Assembly: GCA_964444685.1 (NCBI GenBank) | Contig: CAYUIG010000014.1 | Span: 11,884-75,883 of the forward strand | Reading direction: 5' to 3' | DNA from: CAYUIG01 sp964444685 | GTDB taxonomy: Bacteria > Gemmatimonadota > Gemmatimonadetes > Longimicrobiales > RSA9 | DNA length: 64,000 nucleotides | Shown here: piece by piece, positions 52,439 through 59,142 of the stretch | How positions within the stretch are numbered: the stretch's first letter is position 1 | How the letters are laid out: every line of letters starts with the position of its first letter | Notes under the pieces: model-generated | The model's input: only the letters and a program-made list of their open reading frames with translations | What the model was told of the DNA's origin: nothing | The model's database searches: none | Made by a program: the position numbers and the translations under genes

Positions 52439-53250
52439 CGTACACGGCGGGAATCGACATCGGTTCGACGTATACCAAGGCCGTGGTCGCGGACGCGCAA
52501 CGGCAGATCGTGGGACGCGCGCTCGCCCCGACCGGGTTTCGCCTCGCGGAAGTCGCGCGCACGGTGCTCGCGCAGGCCGTCGAAGAGGCCGGCATCCGGC
52601 GCGACGACGTCGCCTACGTCGTCAGCACCGGCTTCGGCCGGCACCAGGTGGACGTGAGCGACGCCCAGGTCACCGACCTCACCGCAGCCGCACGCGGCGC
52701 CGCCACCTTCTTCCCCGGAACGCGCACGGTGCTGGATGTGGGCGGCCAGACGATGAAGGCGATCAAGGTCAGCGACGAGGGCAAGGTCCAGGCGTTCCGG
52801 CTGAACGACAAGTGCGCCGCCGGCACGGGCGCGTTCCTCGAGAAGACCGCGCGCTACATGGGCTTCACCACGCTCGACATCGGGCCGCTCGTCGCCACAT
52901 CTCGCAACGCCGTGCCGATCTCGGGCGTGTGCGCGGTGTTCGCCGAGTCCGAGGTCATCAACCAGCTCTCACAAGGCGCCGCCCCCGCGGACATCATGCA
53001 CGGCGCCATCGTCTCCCTCGTCGGGCGCTCCGTGCAGCTCATGAAGCGCGTCCGCATGGAGCCCGAGTTCACCCTCGTCGGCGGCATCCTGCGCTTCGAG
53101 CGCATGGTCGAGGCCGTCCGCAAGGCGCTCGACAGCACCGTCAACGTCGCGCCGGGTGAGCTGGCGCAGTTCACCACCGCCTACGGCGCCGCCCTGCTCG
53201 CCGCGCGCCGGTTACAGGTGCTCGAGACCCGAACCGCGGAGGTCGGATGA
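52435..53250 (+). CDS. bcrD: Benzoyl-CoA reductase ATPase subunit D
   Basis: The product is 271 aa; ATG 52435 overlaps the bcrA stop. It is a paralogue of BcrA with the same layout: GIDIGSTYTKAVVADA, VGGQTMKAIKV, C127 (NDKCAAGTGAFLEKTARYM) and C166 (SGVCAVFAESEVINQL) at identical residue numbers. The GAFLEKTARYMG and QLSQGAAPADI segments separate it from the A subunit. It overlaps the hemerythrin gene by ATGA. Confidence 0.9.
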   Translation: MTYTAGIDIGSTYTKAVVADAQRQIVGRALAPTGFRLAEVARTVLAQAVEEAGIRRDDVAYVVSTGFGRHQVDVSDAQVTDLTAAARGAATFFPGTRTVLDVGGQTMKAIKVSDEGKVQAFRLNDKCAAGTGAFLEKTARYMGFTTLDIGPLVATSRNAVPISGVCAVFAESEVINQLSQGAAPADIMHGAIVSLVGRSVQLMKRVRMEPEFTLVGGILRFERMVEAVRKALDSTVNVAPGELAQFTTAYGAALLAARRLQVLETRTAEVG

Positions 53251-53699
53251 AGATCACGGAAGCATTCCTCGGGGAGCACGCCGTGTTCTACGCGCAATTC
53301 ACCGAGTGCGAGACCATGCTGGATCGCAGCGACCTCGACGGCCTGAAACATGCCGCGAGCGTGATCGCCAGCGGCCTGGCCAGCCATGCGGAGCTCGAGG
53401 ACGAACTGCTCTTTCGGCCGCTCGCCGCACGTGCCGGCGAGGACCCCGGCATCTTCGCTGTCATGGAGGAGGAACACGCGATCATCGGTGATCTGCTCCG
53501 TGGCATCGCCGATGCGCGCGACGCAGGTCGCGCGAGCGAGCTGCTCCACGAGATGATCGCCGCCGCGCGCGCCCATTTCGCGAAGGAGGAACAGGTGGCC
53601 TTTCCGCTCGCCGAGAAGCTGATCGACTTCGCCGAGCTGCGCCGGCTCGGTCAGACATGGTCGGATGCGCGCGGCGTCGTGATCGAGGTCACCCCCTAG
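53247..53699 (+). CDS. Hemerythrin-domain protein
   Basis: The product is 150 aa. It is a four-helix HHE-type bundle with GEHAVFY (near 11), SHAELEDELLF (near 47), EEEHAIIGDLL (near 76) and ARAHFAKEEQVAFPL (near 108), giving the His/Glu ligands of a di-iron site. It is translationally coupled to bcrD. Benzoyl-CoA reductase is very oxygen-sensitive, so an oxygen-binding or oxygen-sensing role alongside it makes sense. That role is an inference. Confidence 0.85.
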   Translation: MKITEAFLGEHAVFYAQFTECETMLDRSDLDGLKHAASVIASGLASHAELEDELLFRPLAARAGEDPGIFAVMEEEHAIIGDLLRGIADARDAGRASELLHEMIAAARAHFAKEEQVAFPLAEKLIDFAELRRLGQTWSDARGVVIEVTP

Positions 53700-53705
53700 C
53701 ACGCG

Positions 53706-55094
53706 ATGGCCACGATCATCGAGCCGTTCCGGATCAAGTCCGTCGAACCGATCCGGATGACCAGCCGCGAAGAGCGGCTCGCGCTGCTGCGCGACGCACA
53801 CTACAACGTGTTCCGACTGCGGGCAGACCACGTCCTCATCGATCTGCTCACCGACAGCGGCACATCCGCCATGAGCGCCGAGCAGTGGGCGGCCATCATG
53901 CGCGGCGACGAAGCGTACGCCGGCAGCCGATCGTTCTACCGCCTGGAGTCCGTGGCACGCGACCTGTTCGGATTCCGGCACGTCATTCCCACGCACCAGG
54001 GCCGCGCCGCCGAACGCATCCTCTTCAGCACCTGCTGCCGGCCCGGCGACATCGTGCCCGGCAACACGCACTTCGACACGACGCGTGCCAACATCGAGGC
54101 CTGCGGCGCGACCGCGGTCGACCTCCCGGCACCCGAAGCGGAGTGCACCCAGGAACCGCACCCGTTCAAGGGCAACCTCGACATTGAAGGTCTCGAACGC
54201 CTGATCGCGGACGTGGGGTCCGCACGCATCCCGCTCTGCATCCTGACGGTGACCAACAACTCGGGCGGCGGACAACCCGTATCGCTCGCCAACATCCAGG
54301 AAGCGCGCGAGGTGTGCCGCCGCCACGCGATCCCGCTCTACATCGATGCGTGCCGCTTCGCCGAGAATGCGTATCTCATACGGTCGCGCGAGCCCGGTCA
54401 GGCCGGCCGTTCCGTCAAGGACATCGCGCGCGAGATGTTCTCCCTCGCCGATGGCTGCACCTTCTCCGCCAAGAAGGATGGCCTCGCCAACATCGGCGGA
54501 CTGCTCGCCACCAACGACGACCGCCTCGCCGCACAGGAGAAGGATCTGCTCATCCTTACCGAGGGGTTCCCGACCTACGGCGGACTCGCAGGCCGCGACC
54601 TCGAGGCCATCGCCGTCGGCCTCGAAGAGGTCGTCCAGCACGACTACCTCGAGTACCGCATCGCCTCCGTACGTTATCTCGGCGAGCACATCGCCCGCGC
54701 CGGCGTTCCGATCGTCCAGCCGCCCGGCGGACACGCCGTCTTCATCGACGCGCGCGCGTTCCTGCCCCACGTCGAGCCGCTCCGGCTCCCGGGTCAGTCT
54801 CTCGTGGCCGAGCTGTACATCGAGGGCGGCGTGCGCGCGGTCGAGATCGGCACCGTCATGTTCGGCCGCCACGACCCGATCACCGGAGACGACATTCCCG
54901 CCCGCCAGGAGCTCGTCCGCCTCGCCATTCCGCGCCGCGTCTACACGCAGAGCCACATCGACTACGTCGTCGAGGTCATCCTCGCCGTCTGGGAGCGCCG
55001 CACCCGCATCGGCGGGTTCCGCATCGTCCGCCAGCCGCCCACGCTCCGCCACTTCACGGCCGAGTTCGAGCCCCTCTACGCCTGCGGCGCGTGA
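53706..55094 (+). CDS. tnaA: Tryptophanase (tryptophan indole-lyase)
   Basis: The product is 462 aa and starts at ATG 53706, 6 bp after the hemerythrin stop. The PLP lysine is K257 in SAKKDGLAN. The family includes tyrosine phenol-lyase, and three specificity positions decide between them. D124 (HFDTTRAN) is Asp as in tryptophanase rather than Thr; I381 (VRAVEIGTVMFGR) is hydrophobic rather than the phenol-lyase Arg; H449 (LRHFTAEF) is His rather than Phe. All three say tryptophanase. It would split tryptophan into indole, pyruvate and ammonia. No tnaC-like leader is evident. Its place at the end of the benzoyl-CoA operon is unexplained. Confidence 0.9.
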   Translation: MATIIEPFRIKSVEPIRMTSREERLALLRDAHYNVFRLRADHVLIDLLTDSGTSAMSAEQWAAIMRGDEAYAGSRSFYRLESVARDLFGFRHVIPTHQGRAAERILFSTCCRPGDIVPGNTHFDTTRANIEACGATAVDLPAPEAECTQEPHPFKGNLDIEGLERLIADVGSARIPLCILTVTNNSGGGQPVSLANIQEAREVCRRHAIPLYIDACRFAENAYLIRSREPGQAGRSVKDIAREMFSLADGCTFSAKKDGLANIGGLLATNDDRLAAQEKDLLILTEGFPTYGGLAGRDLEAIAVGLEEVVQHDYLEYRIASVRYLGEHIARAGVPIVQPPGGHAVFIDARAFLPHVEPLRLPGQSLVAELYIEGGVRAVEIGTVMFGRHDPITGDDIPARQELVRLAIPRRVYTQSHIDYVVEVILAVWERRTRIGGFRIVRQPPTLRHFTAEFEPLYACGA

Positions 55095-55111
55095 CCTGGA
55101 CCTCCCGGGCC

Positions 55112-55141
55112 TTGACCCCAGCGGGTTCCGGGTTGTACTTT
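55112..55141 (+). promoter_or_regulatory. Putative promoter of the serine hydrolase gene
   Basis: TTGACC (55112-55117) and TACTTT (55136-55141) are spaced by 18 bp, 38 bp before the start codon. Confidence 0.5.
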
Positions 55142-55178
55142 GTGGAATGAAGTACTTGGCAAACTCGGACAGGACACC

Positions 55179-56543
55179 ATGAGACCGATCACGATCGCTG
55201 CCATCGCGCTCGCGCTGGGCGCTTCCGCCGCGGCCGCGCAGGAACGCTCCCTCGAGGAGCGGCTCGACTCCATCGCCGGCCAGTGGATACCGAGGAAACA
55301 CGCGGTCGGCATGGTGGCGGCCGTGGTGAAGGGCGGTGACACCCTTCTCTACAAGGCGTACGGCCTGGCCGATGTCGAGTGGGAAGTGCCGATGACGCTG
55401 GACGCGCAGTTCGAGATCGGCTCGCAGACGAAGCAGTTCACCGCGGCGGCGATTCTGAAGCTCCGCGACGAGGGCAAGCTGAGCCTCGATGACGAGGTCG
55501 AGAAGTGGGTGCCCGAGTTCGACGCCCGCGGGCGCAAGGTGACACTGCGGCATCTGCTGTCGCATACGTCGGGCATCGCGGATTTCATGGACACGCCGGA
55601 ATTCGCAGCGTTGATGTTCGACCGGCGAAAGACGCGCGAGGATGCCCTGCCGCTGCTGAGCAGGTACGAACCGATCTTCGAGCCGGGCGAGCAGCAGTTC
55701 TACAACAACAGCGGGTTCTGGCTGCTCGGGCTGGCGGTCGAGCGCGCGAGCGGGATCCCGTACGAGAACTACATCGAGAGCAACTTCTTCGAGCCGCTGG
55801 GGATGACGCGGTCGATGTACTGCAACATCATGGAGAACGTGCCGCGTCGCGCGCACGGGTACTTCGCGCGTCCGATGATGCTCCAGCGCTCGTGGACGAC
55901 GATTCACACGTGGCCGTTCGCCGCGGGTTCACTCTGCTCGACGGCGGGCGACCTGCTGAAGTGGATCGATGCCTTGCACGGCGGCCGCGTGCTCTCACCC
56001 GAGTCCACGAGGGAGATGATCACGCCCGCGCGGCTGAACGACGGCACGGAGCTGCGCTACGGCATGGGGCTCCAGGTCGGGCCCGATCCGATGGGCACGT
56101 TCTACATCGGGCACGGCGGACGGGCCCCGGGCTACTGGACCGAAGCGGGCCTGTATCCGGAGTCCGACATGGCCATCGTCGTGTTGATGAACAGCGTGGG
56201 TGACCTCGACCCGCAGGAGGTCGTGGCCGAGCTCGCTGCCGAAGTGCTGGGCGTGACGCCGCCGGAGCCGAAGCGCTACGCGGGCAACATCGAGGAGCTT
56301 CTGGGCCGCTACGTAGGTCAGACTTCGGAAGGCCCCGTCACGGTCGAAGTCGTCGAGACGCCGGACGGTCCCGGCTTCCGGATCAACGGGTCGCCGCCGC
56401 GCCCCGGGGAGTGGATGGACGGGCTGCGCTTCAAGCTCGGCGCCAACTTCCTGATCTTCCGCCGCGCCAGCGGCGACAGCGGACCGATCGTGGAGCTGCG
56501 CCGCAGCGCTCCCGGCGCTCACCTGATCATGCGGCGCCAATGA
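55179..56543 (+). CDS. Secreted beta-lactamase-family serine hydrolase
   Basis: The product is 454 aa; ATG 55179 gives a signal peptide (MRPITIAAIALALGASAAAA). Catalytic motifs are SQTK (SxxK, near 87), YNNSGF (YxN, near 173) and GHGGRAPGYW (HxG, near 310). A C-terminal beta domain (370-454; LGRYVGQTSEGPVTVEVVE) is typical of the DUF3471-bearing group. The family includes peptidases and esterases related to class C beta-lactamases; there is no reason to call it a resistance gene. Confidence 0.88.
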   Translation: MRPITIAAIALALGASAAAAQERSLEERLDSIAGQWIPRKHAVGMVAAVVKGGDTLLYKAYGLADVEWEVPMTLDAQFEIGSQTKQFTAAAILKLRDEGKLSLDDEVEKWVPEFDARGRKVTLRHLLSHTSGIADFMDTPEFAALMFDRRKTREDALPLLSRYEPIFEPGEQQFYNNSGFWLLGLAVERASGIPYENYIESNFFEPLGMTRSMYCNIMENVPRRAHGYFARPMMLQRSWTTIHTWPFAAGSLCSTAGDLLKWIDALHGGRVLSPESTREMITPARLNDGTELRYGMGLQVGPDPMGTFYIGHGGRAPGYWTEAGLYPESDMAIVVLMNSVGDLDPQEVVAELAAEVLGVTPPEPKRYAGNIEELLGRYVGQTSEGPVTVEVVETPDGPGFRINGSPPRPGEWMDGLRFKLGANFLIFRRASGDSGPIVELRRSAPGAHLIMRRQ

Positions 56544-56549
56544 CACGAC

Positions 56550-56581
56550 GAGGGCGCCGGGCCTGACCACCCGGCGCCCTC
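56550..56581. terminator. Perfect 12-bp hairpin after the serine hydrolase gene
   Basis: GAGGGCGCCGGG (56550-56561) pairs perfectly with CCCGGCGCCCTC (56570-56581) around 8 nt. It lies between the serine hydrolase stop and the converging remnant at 56591. No T-run flanks it. Confidence 0.6.
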
Positions 56582-56590
56582 CTACATCAC

Positions 56591-56770
56591 TCACGGATTG
56601 TCGACCACGGTCAGGAAGACGTCGTCGAAGCGGGCGGTCGCTTCCGCAGTCGTGCCCTCCAGCTTGAGGACGCCGAAGGTGAAGTCGATCCTCACCGCTC
56701 CTGCGGACCGGGAAAGCCTTTCGATCCTGAGCTCGCGTAGAAGCGCGCAACCACGCGGAATCGTGATCGG
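56591..56770 (-). pseudogene. 3' remnant of an unidentified secreted-type gene
   Basis: The minus frame ending at TGA 56593-56591 reads ELRIERLSRSAGAVRIDFTF...ARFDDVFLTVVDNP, a beta-strand pattern like the ends of carbohydrate-binding or anchor domains (FDDVxL). Upstream the frame becomes the antisense of the AraC gene and looks random. No start codon is credible. It is most simply a truncated gene tail. Confidence 0.4.
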
Positions 56771-56809
56771 ACTTGACGGCCGGCGCACGGCGTCGGACCG
56801 TTGAGGTGA

Positions 56810-57820
56810 ATGGCCAAGCCACCTCCTTCCATCGCCGTGACGAGCACGCTGGCGATGGTTCGCGCGGCCGAGGAACGCGGTTTCGAGACGGCGGATCTGC
56901 TGGCTGCGGCGAAGCTCACGCGTGAGCGTCTGGAGGATCCGGACGAACGGATTCCGGGTCCTGTTGTCCTCGCCTTGTGGAACGCACTGCGCGAACGCAC
57001 CGGCGACCCGGCACTGCAGCTCGCCGCACCCACCTGCCTGCCGTTCGGTGCATACCACGTCATCGACTACATGGTCGGCGCTTCCGCGACGGTCGGTGCG
57101 GGGATCGACCGCTTCGCGCGCTTCTTCCGGCTGATCGCCGATGGCGTATCGACGGCGATCGAAGCGGCGGACGACGAGTGGCGCTTCGTGCTGGCCATGA
57201 CGAACGGCGGTGCGGTGCCACCCGTCTACGTCGACTACGTGTTCGCCGCGCTCGTCCGCCGGATTCGCATGAGGATCCGTCCGCGGCTGCGCGTCCTGCG
57301 CGTGGACCTGCGTCAGCCGGAGCCGGCGGTCTCCCATGTCTACCGGCAGATGTTCGAGGCGCCGGTTCACTTCGGAGTGGATGCAGATCGGCTGTGCTTC
57401 GATGCGAAGGAGTGGCACGCGCCGATGGACACCGCCGATCCCGCGCTCGCCAAGCTGCTCGAGGAACACGCGCGCACGCGGGCGCGGCGCGTGCCCGGTG
57501 TTCGGTCGGGTTTCACGGCCGATGTCGAGAACGCGATCGCAGCTACGCTGCCACAGGGCGGCTCGGCACGGGTGGTCGCACACGCGCTCCACATGAGCGT
57601 GCGTACGCTCCAGCGGAAGCTCGTGGACAGCGGCGTGACCTTCCGGCAGGTCGCCGATGATGTCCGGCGCCGCCTCGCCGAGGAGTACCTGACACAGCCG
57701 AAGGTGTCGATGGCCGAAGTGGCGTTCCTCCTCGGCTTCAGCGACCAGAGCACATTCCACCGGGCCTTCCGCCGCTGGACCGGAGAACCACCGGGCCGCT
57801 GGCGCCGCCGCGTCGGCTGA
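56810..57820 (+). CDS. AraC-family transcriptional regulator
   Basis: The product is 336 aa. An N-terminal arabinose-binding-like domain of the OruR/ArgR-type (about 1-200; GDPALQLAAPTCLPFGAYHVIDYM) precedes two helix-turn-helix motifs near 245-330 (VVAHALHMSVRTLQRKLVDSGVTFRQV and MAEVAFLLGFSDQSTFHRAFRRWTG). The start is ATG 56810. The effector is unknown. The next gene downstream, an exported protein, is a possible target. Confidence 0.9.
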   Translation: MAKPPPSIAVTSTLAMVRAAEERGFETADLLAAAKLTRERLEDPDERIPGPVVLALWNALRERTGDPALQLAAPTCLPFGAYHVIDYMVGASATVGAGIDRFARFFRLIADGVSTAIEAADDEWRFVLAMTNGGAVPPVYVDYVFAALVRRIRMRIRPRLRVLRVDLRQPEPAVSHVYRQMFEAPVHFGVDADRLCFDAKEWHAPMDTADPALAKLLEEHARTRARRVPGVRSGFTADVENAIAATLPQGGSARVVAHALHMSVRTLQRKLVDSGVTFRQVADDVRRRLAEEYLTQPKVSMAEVAFLLGFSDQSTFHRAFRRWTGEPPGRWRRRVG

Positions 57821-57926
57821 TCGCCGCGGAAGTTGGCGCGAATCGCAAAAAAGTCGGCGCCCTCCGCCACGCTCCGACCCCCGGGTCGTGCCGAGATTGC
57901 ACGATCACTCACCCCAGGGGGTCACC

Positions 57927-58712
57927 ATGCGTCAATCGGCTCGTCACGCCATCGGTGCGGCGCTCGCGGCCCTTGCAGCCGCGTCACCCACCGCCGCCCA
58001 GAAGCTCCACGTCAACGATCACTGGGACGACTGCGCGATCGTCCTCAGCCACACGCTCACACAGGATGCATGGCGCCAGTTCGTCGCCGAGCTGGGCGTC
58101 GTCGCCTATTACCGGCCCATGGTTTCCGCGCGGCCGCTCGGCCGGGGCCACATCGAGTTCGCGATCGCCCAGACCGCCACGCGCATCGATGATTCGGAGC
58201 CCGCGTGGAACGACACGTTCTCGCACCCGGACTCCACACACTACCTGTTCGACGGCGACGCCCTCGCGATTCCGGGCTTCATGCTCCGCGTCGGTGTCAG
58301 CGACCGCGTCGACGTCGGCGCCTACTTCACGAAGAATCCGAACTCCAACTACGGCATCGCTGGCGCGCAGGTGCAGTACAGCCTGGTACAGGACGCACGC
58401 ACCGGCATCGCCGCGGCCGGCCGCATCACTGCCGCGAGGCTGTTCGGTCCCGATGACGTCAGCGCGGGCGTGTACGGCGTCGACCTGCTCGTCAGCCGCG
58501 ACGTCTCGGTCTTCTCGCCCTACGCCGGCATCTCCGGCTTCGTCAGCCACGGCAGCGAGCACTCTTCGCACGTCGACCTCGCCGGCGAGGCCGCGGCCGG
58601 CGTGCAGGGCATGGTCGGCGTAGCCCTCAACGTCTGGGCACTCCGGCTCGGCGCCGAGTACAGCGTGGCGCGCGTCTCCGGCTACGCGTTCAAGGTGGCG
58701 TTCGGCATCTGA
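57927..58712 (+). CDS. Exported beta-rich hypothetical protein (outer-membrane type)
   Basis: The product is 261 aa; ATG 57927 follows AGGGGG. A signal peptide (MRQSARHAIGAALAALAAAS...TAAQ) is followed by repeated amphipathic strands (FMLRVGVSDRVDVGAYFTKN, AGAQVQYSLVQDARTGIAAA, SVFSPYAGISGFVSHG) ending in an aromatic/hydrophobic C-terminus (KVAFGI). This suggests an 8- to 12-strand outer-membrane barrel. No family is recognised. Confidence 0.7.
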   Translation: MRQSARHAIGAALAALAAASPTAAQKLHVNDHWDDCAIVLSHTLTQDAWRQFVAELGVVAYYRPMVSARPLGRGHIEFAIAQTATRIDDSEPAWNDTFSHPDSTHYLFDGDALAIPGFMLRVGVSDRVDVGAYFTKNPNSNYGIAGAQVQYSLVQDARTGIAAAGRITAARLFGPDDVSAGVYGVDLLVSRDVSVFSPYAGISGFVSHGSEHSSHVDLAGEAAAGVQGMVGVALNVWALRLGAEYSVARVSGYAFKVAFGI

Positions 58713-58721
58713 CCCCCCGGC

Positions 58722-58786
58722 GGGCGTACCACTTGATTATCGAGAGGTAAGCGGTATCTTCTACTCGATTATCTAGTGGTACGCCC
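58722..58786 (+). promoter_or_regulatory. padR promoter with twin palindromic operators
   Basis: Two copies of CTNGATNATCNAG (58732-58744 and 58764-58776) are each a perfect palindrome. Together with GGGCGTACCACT at the left edge and AGTGGTACGCCC at the right, they form an inverted repeat with 23-bp arms. Between them lie TTGATT (58733-58738) and TATCTT (58755-58760) spaced by 16 bp, a plausible promoter. Bound PadR would cover both the -35 box and the start site. Confidence 0.75.
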
Positions 58787-58803
58787 GTCGCGATGGAGTG
58801 GAC

Positions 58804-59142
58804 ATGCCGTTGAAGGGGGATCTGGTCACGGGCACGCTGGACCTGCTCGTGCTGAAGGCGCTGCAGCTCGGGGACACCCACGGGTGGGGGATCATGGAGC
58901 GGATCCGGTCCACGTCGGGGAACGAGCTGCAGGTGAATCAGGGGTCGCTGTACCCGTCGCTGTACCGGCTGAAGAGGCAGGGGCTGATCGCGAGCACGTG
59001 GGCCGTGACCGAGAACAACCGGCGCGCGCGCTACTACTCTCTGACGGCGAATGGCCGGGAGCGGCTGGCGGAGGAGCGCCGTGAGTGGAAGCGGCTGTCG
59101 GAGGCAGTGAATCGCGTGCTCGCCACGCAGGCCATCTCGTGA
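58804..59142 (+). CDS. PadR-family transcriptional regulator
   Basis: The product is 112 aa; ATG 58804 has GGAG 6 bp upstream (GTG 58798 is the alternative). It shows the PadR winged helix: GTLDLLVLKALQLGDTHGWGIMERI, VNQGSLYPSLYRLKRQGLIAS and the NNRRARYYSLTANGRERL wing. The short C-terminal helix is typical of the PadR partners of ADOP permeases. The stop overlaps the permease start (TGATG), so the pair is coupled and the operators above likely autoregulate both. Confidence 0.9.
   Translation: MPLKGDLVTGTLDLLVLKALQLGDTHGWGIMERIRSTSGNELQVNQGSLYPSLYRLKRQGLIASTWAVTENNRRARYYSLTANGRERLAEERREWKRLSEAVNRVLATQAIS

Noticed and set aside
49138..53250. 2-hydroxyglutaryl-CoA dehydratase with activator
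   Set aside because: A dehydratase system has one activator ATPase. Here there are two ATPase paralogues plus had, oah and dch, which fits benzoyl-CoA reductase.
53706..55094. Tyrosine phenol-lyase
   Set aside because: The three discriminating residues are Asp, Ile and His as in tryptophanase.
53181..55907. A 908-codon minus-strand open frame under hemerythrin, tnaA and the serine hydrolase
   Set aside because: It spans three well-identified plus-strand genes and their promoters and has no protein-like features.
55179..56543. Antibiotic-resistance beta-lactamase
   Set aside because: It has SxxK, YxN and HxG motifs but the layout and C-terminal domain are those of generic serine hydrolases/peptidases.
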